From positions 178,899,501-178,963,500 of the forward strand of contig JAIOJX010000004.1 in assembly GCA_022376925.1 (NCBI GenBank): a DNA stretch of 64,000 bases, given 5' to 3'. The first letter of the stretch is position 1, and every line of letters begins with the position of its first letter. Position numbers and translations under genes: made by a program. Origin of the DNA: Tragulus kanchil (Eukaryota > Chordata > Mammalia > Artiodactyla > Tragulidae). This document shows positions 25,783 through 36,604 of the stretch, piece after piece. Under the pieces are notes generated by a model. It was not told where the DNA came from, searched no databases, and was given only the letters and a program-made list of their open reading frames with translations.

Positions 25783-26540
25783 CCCTAAAGGCCACCTGAA
25801 ACCAGGGTTCCGTCCCCACGGCCGCCAGTCCGCCCAAGCGGCCGCACGCAACCCGAGCCGCGAGGTTCCTGGTCGCAGCCTGGAGGTCACCGCGATGGGG
25901 GTAGAGTAAGATGTGGGGACACCGGGAAGCCAGGGGTGGGGGAGCAGGAGCCTCCGCGAGCGTTGCCCCCGCCCGTCCGGGGCCCTGGAAGGAGGGACCG
26001 GCAGGCGCCCGCACCCCGGCCGGCCGGTCGGCTCCCCACCAGCGGCCGCGCCCCGGCTCCGGGCCGGGTGGGGCAGTGGTCCGTCCCGGCACGCCGCCCG
26101 TACCCTCGCCCTCACCTCGCCCCACCCCCAAACCGGCCGGGGCACCCCGCCGTCCTTACCCAGGACACGACGCGCAGGATGGTGTGCGGCTGCCGGACCA
26201 GGGTGTAGGGGTCGAAGGCGCCCCCGGCTTTGCCCGCTCCGTACGCACCCCCTTCCATCGTGGCTGCACCCGCGCGGTGCCCCCCGCTCGGCGCGCGCCG
26301 CCGGCCCGTGCGCGTGCGCGGCTCCCCCGCCCCCTCCCCTGCTCGCGCGGCCGGCGCGGTCGAGGGCTCCCGCCAGGGGGCGCCGTGCGCGGAGGGCGCG
26401 GGCGGGTGCGCGCGCGGGCGGGCGGGGGCGGAGGAGGGCCGCGCGCGCCCTCGATCGCGGGGGCGCGGGTGCTGCGGTGCGGGTGGAGGGCGCGCTCGGC
26501 GCTGGCGCGGTGACCTCTCTGCTAAGTGGGGCGAGGAGGC
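25730..26540 (-). promoter_or_regulatory. SYNGR1: SYNGR1 CpG-island promoter, copy 1
   Basis: Extremely GC- and CpG-rich sequence surrounds exon 1, densest at 26260-26480 just upstream of the start codon on the minus strand. I see no TATA box there. This fits a CpG-island promoter that starts transcription in the 5'UTR right of 26258. The exact start site cannot be read from sequence alone. Confidence 0.75.
26160..26258 (-). CDS. SYNGR1: Synaptogyrin-1, first coding exon (copy 1)
   Basis: The minus strand opens with ATG at 26258-26256 and encodes 33 residues beginning MEGGAYGAGKAGGAFDPYTL and ending in RVVSW, then meets a consensus donor (TGG|gtaagg) at 26159. This is the cytosolic N-terminus that I recognise from mammalian SYNGR1, ending just before the first transmembrane helix of the MARVEL domain. 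The protein is a four-helix membrane protein of synaptic and other small vesicles that takes part in vesicle biogenesis and plasticity. The remaining exons must lie beyond the left edge. The exon sits in a CpG island and is repeated at 27241-27339; the two are probably one exon duplicated by the assembly. Identity is from family knowledge, and the splice site and start are seen directly. Confidence 0.92.
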
Positions 26541-26810
26541 GGGTGTGTGCCGCCGAGGCAGGAATCCAGTGGAAGGCACCTTCCATTTCGCCACAAATCA
26601 GGAAACTGAGGCCAGCGAGAGGAGGTGACGCTGCCGACCTCGGAATTTAACTCCTCATTTCCCGTGAACATTTCTTGGGTGGTTTCCAGCCCAAGGTCAC
26701 GCTGCTGGAAAGGCAGGTGGAAGCCAGGAATCCGGTTCCCGACGCGTTGCTCTGCACTGTATCGGTTAAGCCACAAAAACCCGGTTTCGTACCCTCTCCT
26801 TCCCGAACGT

Positions 26811-27650
26811 CCATGGCAAGCGCGCGTGCACCCCGCTAGACGATCCACGCCCTGATACACCTCCCCTAAAGGCCACCTGAAACCAGGGTTCCGTCCCCAC
26901 GGCCGCCAGTCCGCCCAAGCGGCCGCACGCAACCCGAGCCGCGAGGTTCCTGGTCGCAGCCTGGAGGTCACCGCGATGGGGGTAGAGTAAGATGTGGGGA
27001 CACCGGGAAGCCAGGGGTGGGGGAGCAGGAGCCTCCGCGAGCGTTGCCCCCGCCCGTCCGGGGCCCTGGAAGGAGGGACCGGCAGGCGCCCGCACCCCGG
27101 CCGGCCGGTCGGCTCCCCACCAGCGGCCGCGCCCCGGCTCCGGGCCGGGTGGGGCAGTGGTCCGTCCCGGCACGCCGCCCGTACCCTCGCCCTCACCTCG
27201 CCCCACCCCCAAACCGGCCGGGGCACCCCGCCGTCCTTACCCAGGACACGACGCGCAGGATGGTGTGCGGCTGCCGGACCAGGGTGTAGGGGTCGAAGGC
27301 GCCCCCGGCTTTGCCCGCTCCGTACGCACCCCCTTCCATCGTGGCTGCACCCGCGCGGTGCCCCCCGCTCGGCGCGCGCCGCCGGCCCGTGCGCGTGCGC
27401 GGCTCCCCCGCCCCCTCCCCTGCTCGCGCGGCCGGCGCGGTCGAGGGCTCCCGCCAGGGGGCGCCGTGCGCGGAGGGCGCGGGCGGGTGCGCGCGCGCGG
27501 GCGGGCGGGGGCGGAGGAGGGCCGCGCGCGCCCTCGATCGCGGGGGCGCGGGTGCTGCGGTGCGGGTGGAGGGCGCGCTCGGCGCTGGCGCGGTGACCTC
27601 TCTGCTAAGTAGGGGAGACGAGGAGGCGGGTGTGTGCCGCCGAGGCAGGA
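26811..27650 (-). promoter_or_regulatory. SYNGR1: SYNGR1 CpG-island promoter, copy 2
   Basis: Second copy of the CpG island, offset 1081 bp. This copy is continuous with the unique upstream sequence to its right (27651 onward), so it shows the true promoter-to-upstream join. The copy at 26564-26573 instead runs into the start of the next block. Confidence 0.72.
27241..27339 (-). CDS. SYNGR1: Synaptogyrin-1, first coding exon (copy 2)
   Basis: Same 33 codons and same donor site as the exon at 26160-26258. The ATG is at 27339-27337 and the donor starts at 27240. If both copies were real, the gene would have two alternative first exons with the same coding sequence. The simpler reading is a duplicated contig overlap. 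For a gene model use one copy: this one for its upstream context and the left one for its intron context. Confidence 0.88.
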
Positions 27651-27789
27651 CTGGTCCCCGCCCCCGGGCTGCCGTCTGCCGCGGCCTCCCTGCCCCCATC
27701 ACAGCCCCTCCGAGCCTCCGGCGCTGGATGAAGCCACCTTCGTGACCTGTTTGCTGGTTTCCTGTCCATCTGTCTGCCCCTAGTATAGT

Positions 27790-27890
27790 GATCGAGGAGG
27801 GACCATGTTTGTCCTCCTTATGGGGGTCCTTGGGACACAGTAGGTGTCGCAGGAAGACTTCTCGAATGAATGAACCACGAATGAATAACC
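27790..27890 (+). mobile_element. L2 3' fragment
   Basis: 'ttgggacacagtaggtgtcg' followed by 'gaatgaatgaaccacgaatg' is an L2 3' end. A second L2 end lies at about 28400-28442 ('cctggcacacagtaggtgct' followed by 'caataaac'). Confidence 0.6.
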
Positions 27891-28083
27891 CTTCTCTCAG
27901 AACCTTCTGCAGCACAGCCCCCACCTCCCCGAGGGACCTAGCACCTTGCTTTTACGCTGACGTCCTGTGGGTCCCTCCTCCCCCAGCCTAGAGAGTCCAC
28001 GAAATACTTGGCTCAGAGCCAGAGGCCTAAGAAGGGCAATAAATTGTTTTTGAGATGCACCCTCCCCCACCCCACCAGCAGGA

Positions 28084-28288
28084 TTCCCAGATAGGTCAGG
28101 GGTAAAGAATTTGCCTGGCAGTAGGTGACACAGGAGATGTGGGTTCAATACCTGGGTTAGGAAGATGCCCTTGAGAAAGAAATGACAACCCGCTCCAGTA
28201 TTCTTGCCTGGGAAATTCCATGGACGGAGGAGCCTGGCAGGCTATAGTCCATGAGGTTGCAAACAGTTGGACACAGCTGAGCACACAG
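28084..28288 (+). mobile_element. Bov-A SINE
   Basis: Plus-strand Bov-A body: the head is degenerate near 28084, then 'cccgctccagtattcttgcc', 'tgggaaattccatgg' and a Bov-A end at 'ttggacacagctgagcacac'. Confidence 0.85.
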
Positions 28289-28849
28289 GCCTGCCACCCC
28301 ACCAACACGCTCCCCTTTACCTTAACCCAGTAATTGGTTATTATTATTGTTTATTGTCTTCCTCTGTTAGTCTGCAGATTTTGTCTCCCTTGTTCAGGTC
28401 TCTCACCAAGGGCCTGGCACACAGTAGGTGCTCAATAAACACACCCTAGTCCCCACCACCCCGTCACTGCTTGGCTTAGAGCTGCAGGTTTCTGGAAGAT
28501 TGCTCCCTGTACAAGCAGGACCATCTTCCGGGTCTGCCTCTTAGGATGACCTGTCCTCCAGCCCTCCCCCACCGTCATTTCCACTGGCTCCAGGAGATGG
28601 CTGGATAAGGGTTTCTCTCTGCAGGGACCTTTGCTGTCCTGGTGATGATAACACAGCCTGCATTCAGTGATGACAGGACTCCAGCTCAGTGCAGAGGAGA
28701 TGCGGTGGGTGTGAGGGTGCCTCTTACAAACATTTCATAGACAAATCTCCATCTTAGGCTCTGCCTCTTGAGTGTTAGGTTAACCCTGCAGCAGGCCCGG
28801 AGCTAAGGGCTTTGCATGTTATTTTATGCAGCAATCATACTCTGTGGTT

Positions 28850-29513
28850 ATAAGAAACTTCTAATAGAAAACAAAGTTTCTATGACTTTGGGTTAGCAAA
28901 AGAGTTCTTAGATACTATACCAAATGCATGATCCATAAAAGAAGACAATCGATGAATTGGACTTCATCAGAATTAACATGCATCCAAAGACCTTGCTAAA
29001 AGAGTTAATGAAAAGGTGAAACACAGTCTGGGAGAAAATATTTGTGAAGCGTATTTATGGCAAAGGATTTGTGTCCCAAATATATAAAGGACTCTAAAAA
29101 AGTTAATACTAAGAAAACAACCCTTTTTTTAAAAAATGGGCAAAAGATTTGAACAGACACACACCAAAGAAGATATACAGATGGCAACTAAGCCCATGAA
29201 GAGATGCTCAACATCATTAGTCATTAGGAAAATGCAAATTAAAGCCAGAACGAGATACTGTACTTTCACACACCTATTAAAATAGCTAACATTTTTAAAA
29301 TTTGACAATTTTGAGTGCTAATGAGGATTTAGAATAACTGGAACACGTACACATGGCTGGTGAAAAGACAAAATAGTACAGCCACTTAGGAAAACAATCT
29401 AGCAGCTTCTCATGGAGGTAACTCTACATTTGCCAGACGACCTTGCAACTCCTCGCATAAGTATTGACCCTAGAGGAATAAGAAGTTATGTTCACATAAA
29501 ACCCTGCACAGGG
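28850..29513 (+). mobile_element. L1 LINE fragment, 5' part
   Basis: Sense L1 ORF2 3' region, broken by stops ('caaaagatttgaacagacac', 'gatgctcaacatcattag'). It resumes after a SINE insertion at 29879. Confidence 0.85.
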
Positions 29514-29878
29514 CTGCCCTGGTAGCTCAGTGGTGAAGAGTTTGCTTGTCAATGCAGGAGACACGGGTTCGGTCCCTGATCCAGGAAGATCCCACGTACT
29601 GCGGAGCAACGAAGCCTGTGAGTCACAACTGTGGAGCCTGTGCTCTGGAGCCTCGAAGCCACAACTATGGAGCCCCTGTGTTGCAACGACTGAAGCCCGT
29701 GTGCCCTAGAGCCCGAGTTTCACAGCAAGAGAAGTCACCGCACCAAGAAGCCTGCTCCCTCACCTAGAGAGTAGCCCCCAGTCCCTGCAACTAGAGAAGA
29801 GCCTGCAGCAGCAGTGAAAAACCCACAATAGCCAAACATTTTAAAAATTAACTAATTAATAATAATAAAAAAAAACTG
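29514..29878 (+). mobile_element. tRNA-derived ruminant SINE inside L1
   Basis: A head of the form 'tggtagctcagtggtgaaga', a tRNA-like internal promoter region, a long body with 'gcaacgactgaagcccg'-type repeats and an A/T-rich tail ending at about 29876. It splits an L1 copy. Confidence 0.85.
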
Positions 29879-30345
29879 TATAGGAATGTTTATGGTAGCT
29901 TCATTGGGAATAGCTGAAACCTGAAAACGCCCCAAATGTCCCTCAACTGTGGATCATACCAACAAATTGTGGAACATTCATACAACGGAATACTACTTGG
30001 GAATCAAAAGGAATGACCAGTTGATACAGTCAACGCAAGAGACCACGGACCATTTGACTTCCTTTATGTGACATTCTTATGAAAGCAGAACTATAGGAAG
30101 GAAAAATAGACGAGTGGTTGCCAGGGGCTGGGAATGAGGTTGGGGTGTGTGTGTGTGTGTGTGTGTGTGTTTGTAGGATTTACTACTAAGAATCACAGGG
30201 AAATTTGGAGGATGATGGAATCATTCTGCATCTTATTTGTGGTGGTGGTTACACAGTTGACTATATAATTTGTCAAAGCTTGCAAAAATGTCCATAAAGA
30301 GTGACTTTCAATGTATTTAAGTTATCTCTATATTTTTTAATGGAG
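29879..30345 (+). mobile_element. L1 LINE fragment, 3' part, with (TG)n
   Basis: Continuation of the L1 from 29513: 'tacaacggaatactacttgg' and the 3'UTR follow. A TG microsatellite of about 13 units lies at 30146-30171. Confidence 0.8.
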
Positions 30346-30402
30346 AAAAAAGTGTGCAAGGGTGACAGGCTGACCAGTGAATAATATTCAGATCGGTGAG
30401 CC

Positions 30403-30475
30403 AGGCTCATTCATTTATTTATTCAACAAATATTTATTTGAAGCCCACATGGCATTAGGCTTTGTGCTAGGGCCA
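30403..30475 (-). mobile_element. L2 3' end, antisense
   Basis: 'attcatttatttattcaaca' then 'aatatttatttgaagcccac' and 'tttgtgctagg' is the reversed L2 terminus. Confidence 0.65.
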
Positions 30476-30574
30476 TGAGAGTGAAGAATTTAGAGACTGT
30501 CCCTAGCCCTTCCAGCAGTAAGATTGGATCACACTAATGAAAAATCTCAGAAAGGATAGTATTTAGGAACCTGA

Positions 30575-30751
30575 GCGTCAGACTGAGATATGCTTGGGTG
30601 GGCGTCCTGGTTGCCCCACCCTCCACTCACTGTGTGACCCTGGGCAAATGACTTCACTTCTCTGTGCCTGTTTCCCTGCCTGAAAAATGGAAATAAGCAT
30701 AACACCTAGCTCTGAGGATGATCCTATTGTCAGGATTAAATGAGAGAATGC
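30575..30751 (+). mobile_element. MIR SINE (5' part, split)
   Basis: The MIR core 'ctgtgtgaccctgggcaaat' and 'gacttcacttctctgtgcct' is visible. The element is interrupted at 30751 by a younger SINE and continues at 31042-31095. Confidence 0.82.
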
Positions 30752-31041
30752 GGGCTTCCCCTGGTGGTCCAGTGGGTAAGGACACCGCCTTGCACTGCAA
30801 GGGACGCCGGTTCGAGCCCTGGCCTGGGAAGATCCCACGTACCGCTGAGCGGCTGGACTGATGTGTCCAATTGCCAGACGCCACCGCGCTGGGAGGCCCA
30901 CAGGAGTCAAAGAACGAAGACGAATGAAAATAGAGAAATGAAAGACCATTAGAAGTGGCCCGCCCACTCCCCTGCCTCCCCAACCCGACCCCCGCCCAAA
31001 GTAAAGAAATAAATAAATCTTAAAAAAAAAAAAAAAAAAAA
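30752..31041 (+). mobile_element. tRNA-derived ruminant SINE with target-site duplication
   Basis: Full-length SINE starting 'gggcttcccctggtggtcc', with a tRNA-like region and an A-rich tail. It is flanked by a perfect 10-bp direct repeat GAGAGAATGC at 30742-30751 and 31042-31051, and it splits an old MIR. The insertion is therefore retrotransposition, younger than the MIR. Confidence 0.93.
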
Positions 31042-31479
31042 GAGAGAATGCACAAAATGTGCTTAGAAGAGTGCCTGATACAAAGGCTTGTAGCGTCCCC
31101 AACCCTGTTAGGTCTTCATCATAGAAACAGCCTCCTCCTCTGCTGGATGCCTGTAGTCTGTGTTTACGTGCTCTGCATTAGCGGCAAATCGAGTTCCCAC
31201 CCAGTCAGCTGTGCCTCGCCTTGGTTCCTTCTCTCCTGCCCCCTGGAGGCCGCCGTAGTATCGCAGGTGTTAAGATCTGGTTTCTGAGCGTGAAGTTGCC
31301 TGGGGAAAGGGGCAATCCGCTCACCGTCTCTGAGTAGATGAGCCACAGCATAAGGATAATGTTGAAAATCTGCCACAGGTATCTTTCTGGAGACCTAGTG
31401 AAGGAACCTATGCTTGAGGTTGCAGGGGGGTGTGGAGAACGGAGGGAAGAGAGAGGGAGTTCGGGATCGACATGTACAC

Positions 31480-31648
31480 ACTGCTGTGTTTCACGTGGAT
31501 AATCAACAAGGACCTTCTGTACAGCATAGGGAATTCTGCTCAATGTTATACGGCAGCCTGGATGGGAGGGGAGTTTGGGGGAGAATGGATACATGTGTAT
31601 GGAGGGAGGAGTCCCTTTACTGTTCACCTGAAACTATCACCACATTCT
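31480..31648 (+). mobile_element. L1 3' end (split by SINE)
   Basis: 'gaccttctgtacagcatagg' and 'gaattctgctcaatgttata' mark a ruminant L1 3'UTR. It continues at 31981-32045, where it ends in 'aataaaaagtttatttaaaa'. Confidence 0.75.
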
Positions 31649-31980
31649 CTCTCTTTTTTTTTTAAAGATTTATTTATTTATTTATTTTGGGCGGGGGTCG
31701 GGTTGGGGAGGGAGGGGGTGGGTGGGCCACTTCTATTGGTCTTTCATTTCTCTGTTTTCATCCATCTTTGTTCTTTGGCTCCTGCGGGCCTCCCATCGCG
31801 GTGGCGTCTATTGTCCCAGAGCGACGGCTCTGGGTGCATGAGCTCCAGAGCTCCGGCTCGGTGATTGGACACATCAGTCCAGCAGCTCCGTGGCACGTGG
31901 GATCTTCCCAGGCCAGGGATCGAACCAGCGCCCCCTGCACTGCAAGGCGGTGTCCCCATCCACTGGACCACCAGGGGAAG
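31649..31980 (-). mobile_element. tRNA-derived ruminant SINE, antisense, with target-site duplication
   Basis: Minus-strand copy of the same SINE family as 30752-31041; its T-rich tail is at 31652-31685. A perfect 15-bp direct repeat CTATCACCACATTCT flanks it at 31634-31648 and 31981-31995. It interrupts an L1 3' end. Confidence 0.93.
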
Positions 31981-32439
31981 CTCTATCACCACATTCTTGA
32001 TGGCCTATACCCCAATACAGAATAAAAAGTTTATTTAAAAAAATGGAATGGGCCCTTTGATATAGCAATCCCTTTTGTTTCCCAAGGAAGAGGTGTAGGC
32101 AGTGCACACAGATCTAGTTAACTCCGAGCCTTGGTTACACATTCATTTGCTCAATATATATGCAACAGGTCACCTCACTTCAGGTCACTGACGAGTGCTC
32201 TCTTGATGTTCCTGCCACGGAGAGGGGGAGGTCAGGGCTCCTCCCCTTGAGTACGGGCAGGCTTGTGATGTCTTCATTGATAAGAGGACATTGTGCCATT
32301 TTCCTCCCCGGACTTGAGAAAATAGCAGCTTTCACATTCCACCTCCGGGCATCCTCAGCCCTGAGCTGTCGGGTGAGAAGTCTTTGTGGACACCACTGAG
32401 ACTTCATGTTCAAACTTAGGTCAAGAATCCCAGCTCAGG

Positions 32440-32705
32440 GGCTTCCCTGGTAGTCCAGTGATTAGGACTCAGCACTTTCCCAGCCACCACCACCACAGGC
32501 CTGAACCCTCCAGACTGACTCACATATGGGCTGAATACCACTGGGTAGCAATAAAAGCCGAGGGGCGCCCGGAGTGAAATCTCCCCGGTATCTGGGAGCT
32601 GTGACTCCACACTCCCAGTGCAGGGGGCCTGGGCGCCATCCCTGATCAGAGGACTTGATCCCGCGTGCATAACTAAGACCCAGCACAGCCAAAAAGTAAA
32701 AAAAG
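32440..32705 (+). mobile_element. tRNA-derived ruminant SINE
   Basis: Head 'ggcttccctggtagtccagt', a body interrupted by foreign sequence, and a tail 'gcacagccaaaaagtaaaaa'. Confidence 0.75.
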
Positions 32706-32744
32706 AGAAATAATTAAAGTGAATTAAGCAGCAGCTTTGTGCTT

Positions 32745-32865
32745 TTGGTTTTTCAACTGCTTGGTTTGTAGAATCTCAGTTCCCCAACCAGGGACTGAAC
32801 TCAGGCCACAGCAGTGAATGCTTGAAATCCTAACCACCCGGTTACCAGGGAGCTCTTTCGAAGTA
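32745..32865 (-). mobile_element. tRNA-derived SINE fragment, antisense
   Basis: 'tctcagttccccaaccaggg' and 'aaccacccggttaccaggga' are reversed SINE sequence. Confidence 0.65.
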
Positions 32866-33358
32866 CTGAATGAAAAATATAAACGTTGAAATAAAGAACG
32901 CAGTGGATGGGGAAAATGGCAGGACTACATCTGAGGAATGAATTAGTGATAAGAATGGTCAGAGGGGTTAAATGCTCTGGTATAATTTACTAAGGGAAGG
33001 GCGCCAGTGTTTGGTCAAACACTGGTCTGGAGGTTGCTGGGAAAGTTTTCTGTAGATGTGATCAACATACAATCATTTGACTAAGTAAAAGGAGGTTTCC
33101 CTCAATAATGTGGGTGGAGCTCAGCTCACCAGGTGAAAGCCTTAGGGCTTCTCAGAACAGAAGGAATGCTGACTCCAGATCACAGCAGCCTCTTTCTGAG
33201 TTTGCATTCTGCTGCTGGCCCTACACTTGCCAGTCTCCACCATCACATGAACTAATTCCTTCAGGTAACTCGTACATATATGTTTACTGGTTCTGTTGGT
33301 TCTGTTTCTCTGGAGAACCCTGACTAATATAAGTGGAATGTAACAAATCTCATCCCCT
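32866..33358. other. Intergenic stretch without recognised feature
   Basis: AT-rich sequence. I recognise no gene, and no repeat with confidence. The end at about 33290-33330 ('ctctggagaaccctgactaa') resembles the end of an old mammalian repeat. Confidence 0.4.
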
Positions 33359-33637
33359 TCGGATTTCCCTGATGGTTAAGAATCCACCTGCCGGTGCAGG
33401 GAACATGGGTTCCCTCCCCAGTCTGGGAAGATTCCACATGCCTCAAAGCCACTAAGCCTGTGTGCCGTAACTACTGAGTCCACATGCCACAACTACTGAA
33501 GCCCGTATGTCCTAGAGCCTATACTCTGCAACAAGGGAAGCTGCTGCAGTGAGAAGCCTGTGCATCACGACTACAGAAAGCCCTCGCTCACTGCAACTAG
33601 AGAAAGTCCTCTCACACACAGCACAGTCAAAAAAAAG
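33359..33637 (+). mobile_element. tRNA-derived ruminant SINE (older)
   Basis: Head at 'tttccctgatggttaagaat' and a body of 'cacaactactgaagcccg'-type repeats, ending in a short A-run at 33629-33637. Its right part is copied at 34633-34719. Confidence 0.82.
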
Positions 33638-35700
33638 TCTCAGGCTTCCCTGGTAGTCCAGTGGGTAAGGACACCGCCTTGCAGTGCAAGGGGCGCCGGT
33701 TCAACCCCTGGCCTGGGAAGATCCCACGTGCTGCAGAGTGGCTGGACCGGTGTGTCCAACTACCGCGCCAGAGCTCTGGAGCGTATGCGCCCGGAGCCGG
33801 TGCTCTGCAGCGAGAGAGGCCACTGCAATGGGAGGTCCACACGGGCCAAAGAACAAAGAAGGAAATAAATGATGAAGGACCAATAGAAGTGGTCAAAAAA
33901 AAACCAGTCTCATCACCATAGAAATTTCTTGTAGTTGTTGTACGTGTCACCTCTCCATACTGCAAACCCTGTCTGGGAGTTGCAATAAATTTAGAGCGGC
34001 TGATGGGACTTGAGAAGGGACCTGGTGAAAGTGGAGGCCAGAAAGACATGCTTTGTCTGCTGCCTCATGACAACACGTATGTGAAACATTTGGCCCTTAG
34101 TGTGCACACACGATGGCATGCCTTTCAGCATGCACCCCACCCGGAGGGACATGATGCCGATCTGTCCCACTCTGTGCTGCTGCCGGCAGTGTGACCGTCA
34201 GTCTCTCCCTGATGCCGAAGTGCCCTTTTCCTTGCTGATTAAAAATGATCTGTAGCTGATACTGTGCATGACGACCTTATTTTCCAGCTGTGTTTCACCC
34301 GATGGTTTTAATGTCTCTTGACGGTACTTGCCTAATCCAATTAGGCACTACAAAGCGGTGATTTTTCTATTTTTATTCTGTATATGTTAACAGAGCCATT
34401 CTCTGGTGTTCTGTTTTTAACAACACAGTAGTAGGTTTGACTGGGTGGATTAGAAACAGCCCATCTAGAATCCTTAATGTAAGTGGAAGGGGCCTGGGAC
34501 CATCCATGAAAGAGATTCTGGTCCAATCCTCTTGTTTTCCAGAGACAAAAAGGAATTTGCTCAAAGGCTTCTGACGGGGCTTCCTGGTAGCTTAGCAGTA
34601 AAGAATCGACCTACCTCAAAGTGCTGTCTCAGGAGAAGCCTGTGCATCACGACTACAGAAAGCCCTCGCTCACTGCAACTAGAGAAAGTCCTCTCACACA
34701 CAGCACAGTCAAAAAAAAGTCTCAGGCTTCCCTGGTAGTCCAGTGGGTAAGGACACCGCCTTGCAGTGCAAGGGGCGCCGGTTCAACCCCTGGCCTGGGA
34801 AGATCCCACGTGCTGCAGAGTGGCTGGACCGGTGTGTCCAACTACCGCGCCAGAGCTCTGGAGCGTATGCGCCCGGAGCCGGTGCTCTGCAGCGAGAGAG
34901 GCCACTGCAATGGGAGGTCCACACGGGCCAAAGAACAAAGAAGGAAATAAATGATGAAGGACCAATAGAAGTGGTCAAAAAAAAACCAGTCTCATCACCA
35001 TAGAAATTTCTTGTAGTTGTTGTACGTGTCACCTCTCCATACTGCAAACCCTGTCTGGGAGTTGCAATAAATTTAGAGCGGCTGATGGGACTTGAGAAGG
35101 GACCTGGTGAAAGTGGAGGCCAGAAAGACATGCTTTGTCTGCTGCCTCATGACAACACGTATGTGAAACATTTGGCCCTTAGTGTGCACACACGATGGCA
35201 TGCCTTTCAGCATGCACCCCACCCGGAGGGACATGATGCCGATCTGTCCCACTCTGTGCTGCTGCCGGCAGTGTGACCGTCAGTCTCTCCCTGATGCCGA
35301 AGTGCCCTTTTCCTTGCTGATTAAAAAATGATCTGTAGCTGATACTGTGCATGACGACCTTATTTTCCAGCTGTGTTTCACCCGATGGTTTTAATGTCTC
35401 TTGACGGTACTTGCCTAATCCAATTAGGCACTACAAAGCGGTGATTTTTCTATTTTTATTCTGTATATGTTAACAGAGCCATTCTCTGGTGTTCTGTTTT
35501 TAACAACACAGTAGTAGGTTTGACTGGGTGGATTAGAAACAGCCCATCTAGAATCCTTAATGTAAGTGGAAGGGGCCTGGGACCATCCATGAAAGAGATT
35601 CTGGTCCAATCCTCTTGTTTTCCAGAGACAAAAAGGAATTTGCTCAAAGGCTTCTGACGGGGGCTTCCCTGGTAGCTTAGCAGTAAAGAATCGACCTACC
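33551..35700 (+). repeat. Tandem duplication D11 (33551-34617 / 34633-35700)
   Basis: Direct copies offset 1082-1083 bp with 15 unshared bases at the join (34618-34632). Copy 1 lacks single bases present in copy 2 near 34242 and 34580. Confidence 0.95.
33646..33895 (+). mobile_element. tRNA-derived ruminant SINE (younger)
   Basis: 'ggcttccctggtagtccagt' head, 'gggcgccggttcaacccctg' tRNA-like B-box region, and a 3' body ending near 33890. It sits directly after the older SINE. It is copied at about 34728-34977. Confidence 0.85.
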
Positions 35701-35885
35701 ATGCAGGTGACAGAGGTTCGATCCCTGGGTCGGAAAGATCTCCAGGAGAAGGAAAGGCAACCCGCTCCATTATTACTGCCTGGGAAATCCCACGGACAGA
35801 GGACCCTGGTGGGCTACAGTCCGTGGGCTGCAGTCCACGGGCTGGCAAAAGAACCGGTCACGACTTAGGGCCTAAACAACAATAA
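35661..35885 (+). mobile_element. Bov-A SINE
   Basis: 'ggcttccctggtagcttagc' head, then 'gaaaggcaacccgctccatt' and 'tgggaaatcccacggacaga'. The 3' end is rearranged, with a doubled 'gtccgtgggctgcagtccac' type segment. Its first 40 bp also occur, slightly damaged, at 34578-34617. Confidence 0.85.
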
Positions 35886-36604
35886 CAACAAAGGCCTCTA
35901 ACACGAGCTTTGCAATGTCCTGCAGAAGCTTTCTGGTACACAGCAAAGACTCACGCAGTCACCTGGGTTTTAAGCTTAGATGATTTGCCCATACTTTCCC
36001 TAGCTGGGTGGTGCTGGACGGGGCGTGCCCATCGGAATCACCTGGGCTTCCTTTACCACAGGGCCGCGTTTCCCCTTCCCTGAGACTCTGACTCAACAGG
36101 CCCCGGGGGTGGCATCTCTATTTCGAAAAAGCCCAGATGACTCTTGTTTTGCTTCTTCTCAGAAGTTTACTTTGATTTTTATTTTTAAAAATCGTATAAA
36201 TAATTGAGTACATTTCTGTGATGAATACAGCCCGGTACACAAAACCATCTGGGAATGCCAACTGCACACCCACCCCTTGTACCTCTGACGCTGCTCAAAA
36301 GTATCCAGTTTGATAAGCCACCTTCCAGTCGGCTTTCTGCTGATGCACCCACTGTATCTGCATGCACACATCTAGTTTTTAAATAAGTAGGATTATAGCA
36401 TTTGCACTCTTCCATGAATTGCTTTTTTTGATTTAACGATGTATATCTCACATCACTATTTATAGATCTACCTAATTCTAGTTAACAGACTGCAAACTAC
36501 TTCACTATACAGAAATATCATTGAAGGAAACCAGAACATGTCACTCCGAAAAATGCCTCTTCGACATAAGAACTCTTTTGAACTTATAAGCCAATTGTGT
36601 GCGT

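Larger units (their letters stand above)
1..26159 (-). other. SYNGR1: SYNGR1 intron 1 (inferred)
   Basis: Everything left of the SYNGR1 exon 1 donor site lies downstream of that exon on the minus strand, so it is inferred to be the long first intron. I looked for the next synaptogyrin exon, which should carry the first transmembrane segment after Val-Val-Ser-Trp, and did not find it in any reading frame. The stretch is mostly GC-rich unique sequence with scattered L1, BovB, L2, MIR and SINE pieces, listed separately. It also holds ten of the nineteen tandem duplications counted in this window (the tenth overlaps the promoter). The many open frames of 60-300 codons here look like by-products of GC richness: they overlap on both strands and show no known domain. 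Confidence 0.7.
25493..27650 (+). repeat. Tandem duplication D10 (25493-26563 / 26574-27650)
   Basis: Direct copies offset 1081 bp covering the SYNGR1 CpG island and exon 1. The copies differ by a CG dinucleotide in the GC run near 26412/27493 and by a few bases near 26525/27610. The coding part is the same in both. Confidence 0.95.

Noticed and set aside
1..26159. Further SYNGR1 exons
   Set aside because: No frame resembles the transmembrane part that should follow exon 1. They are presumably beyond the left edge.
25228..26586. 452-codon minus-strand frame across the SYNGR1 CpG island
   Set aside because: It reads the SYNGR1 exon in the wrong frame and runs through promoter and intron. GC-rich chance frame.
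30752..30830. tRNA genes at SINE heads
   Set aside because: The tRNA-like A and B box regions belong to tRNA-derived SINEs. No intact cloverleaf was identified.
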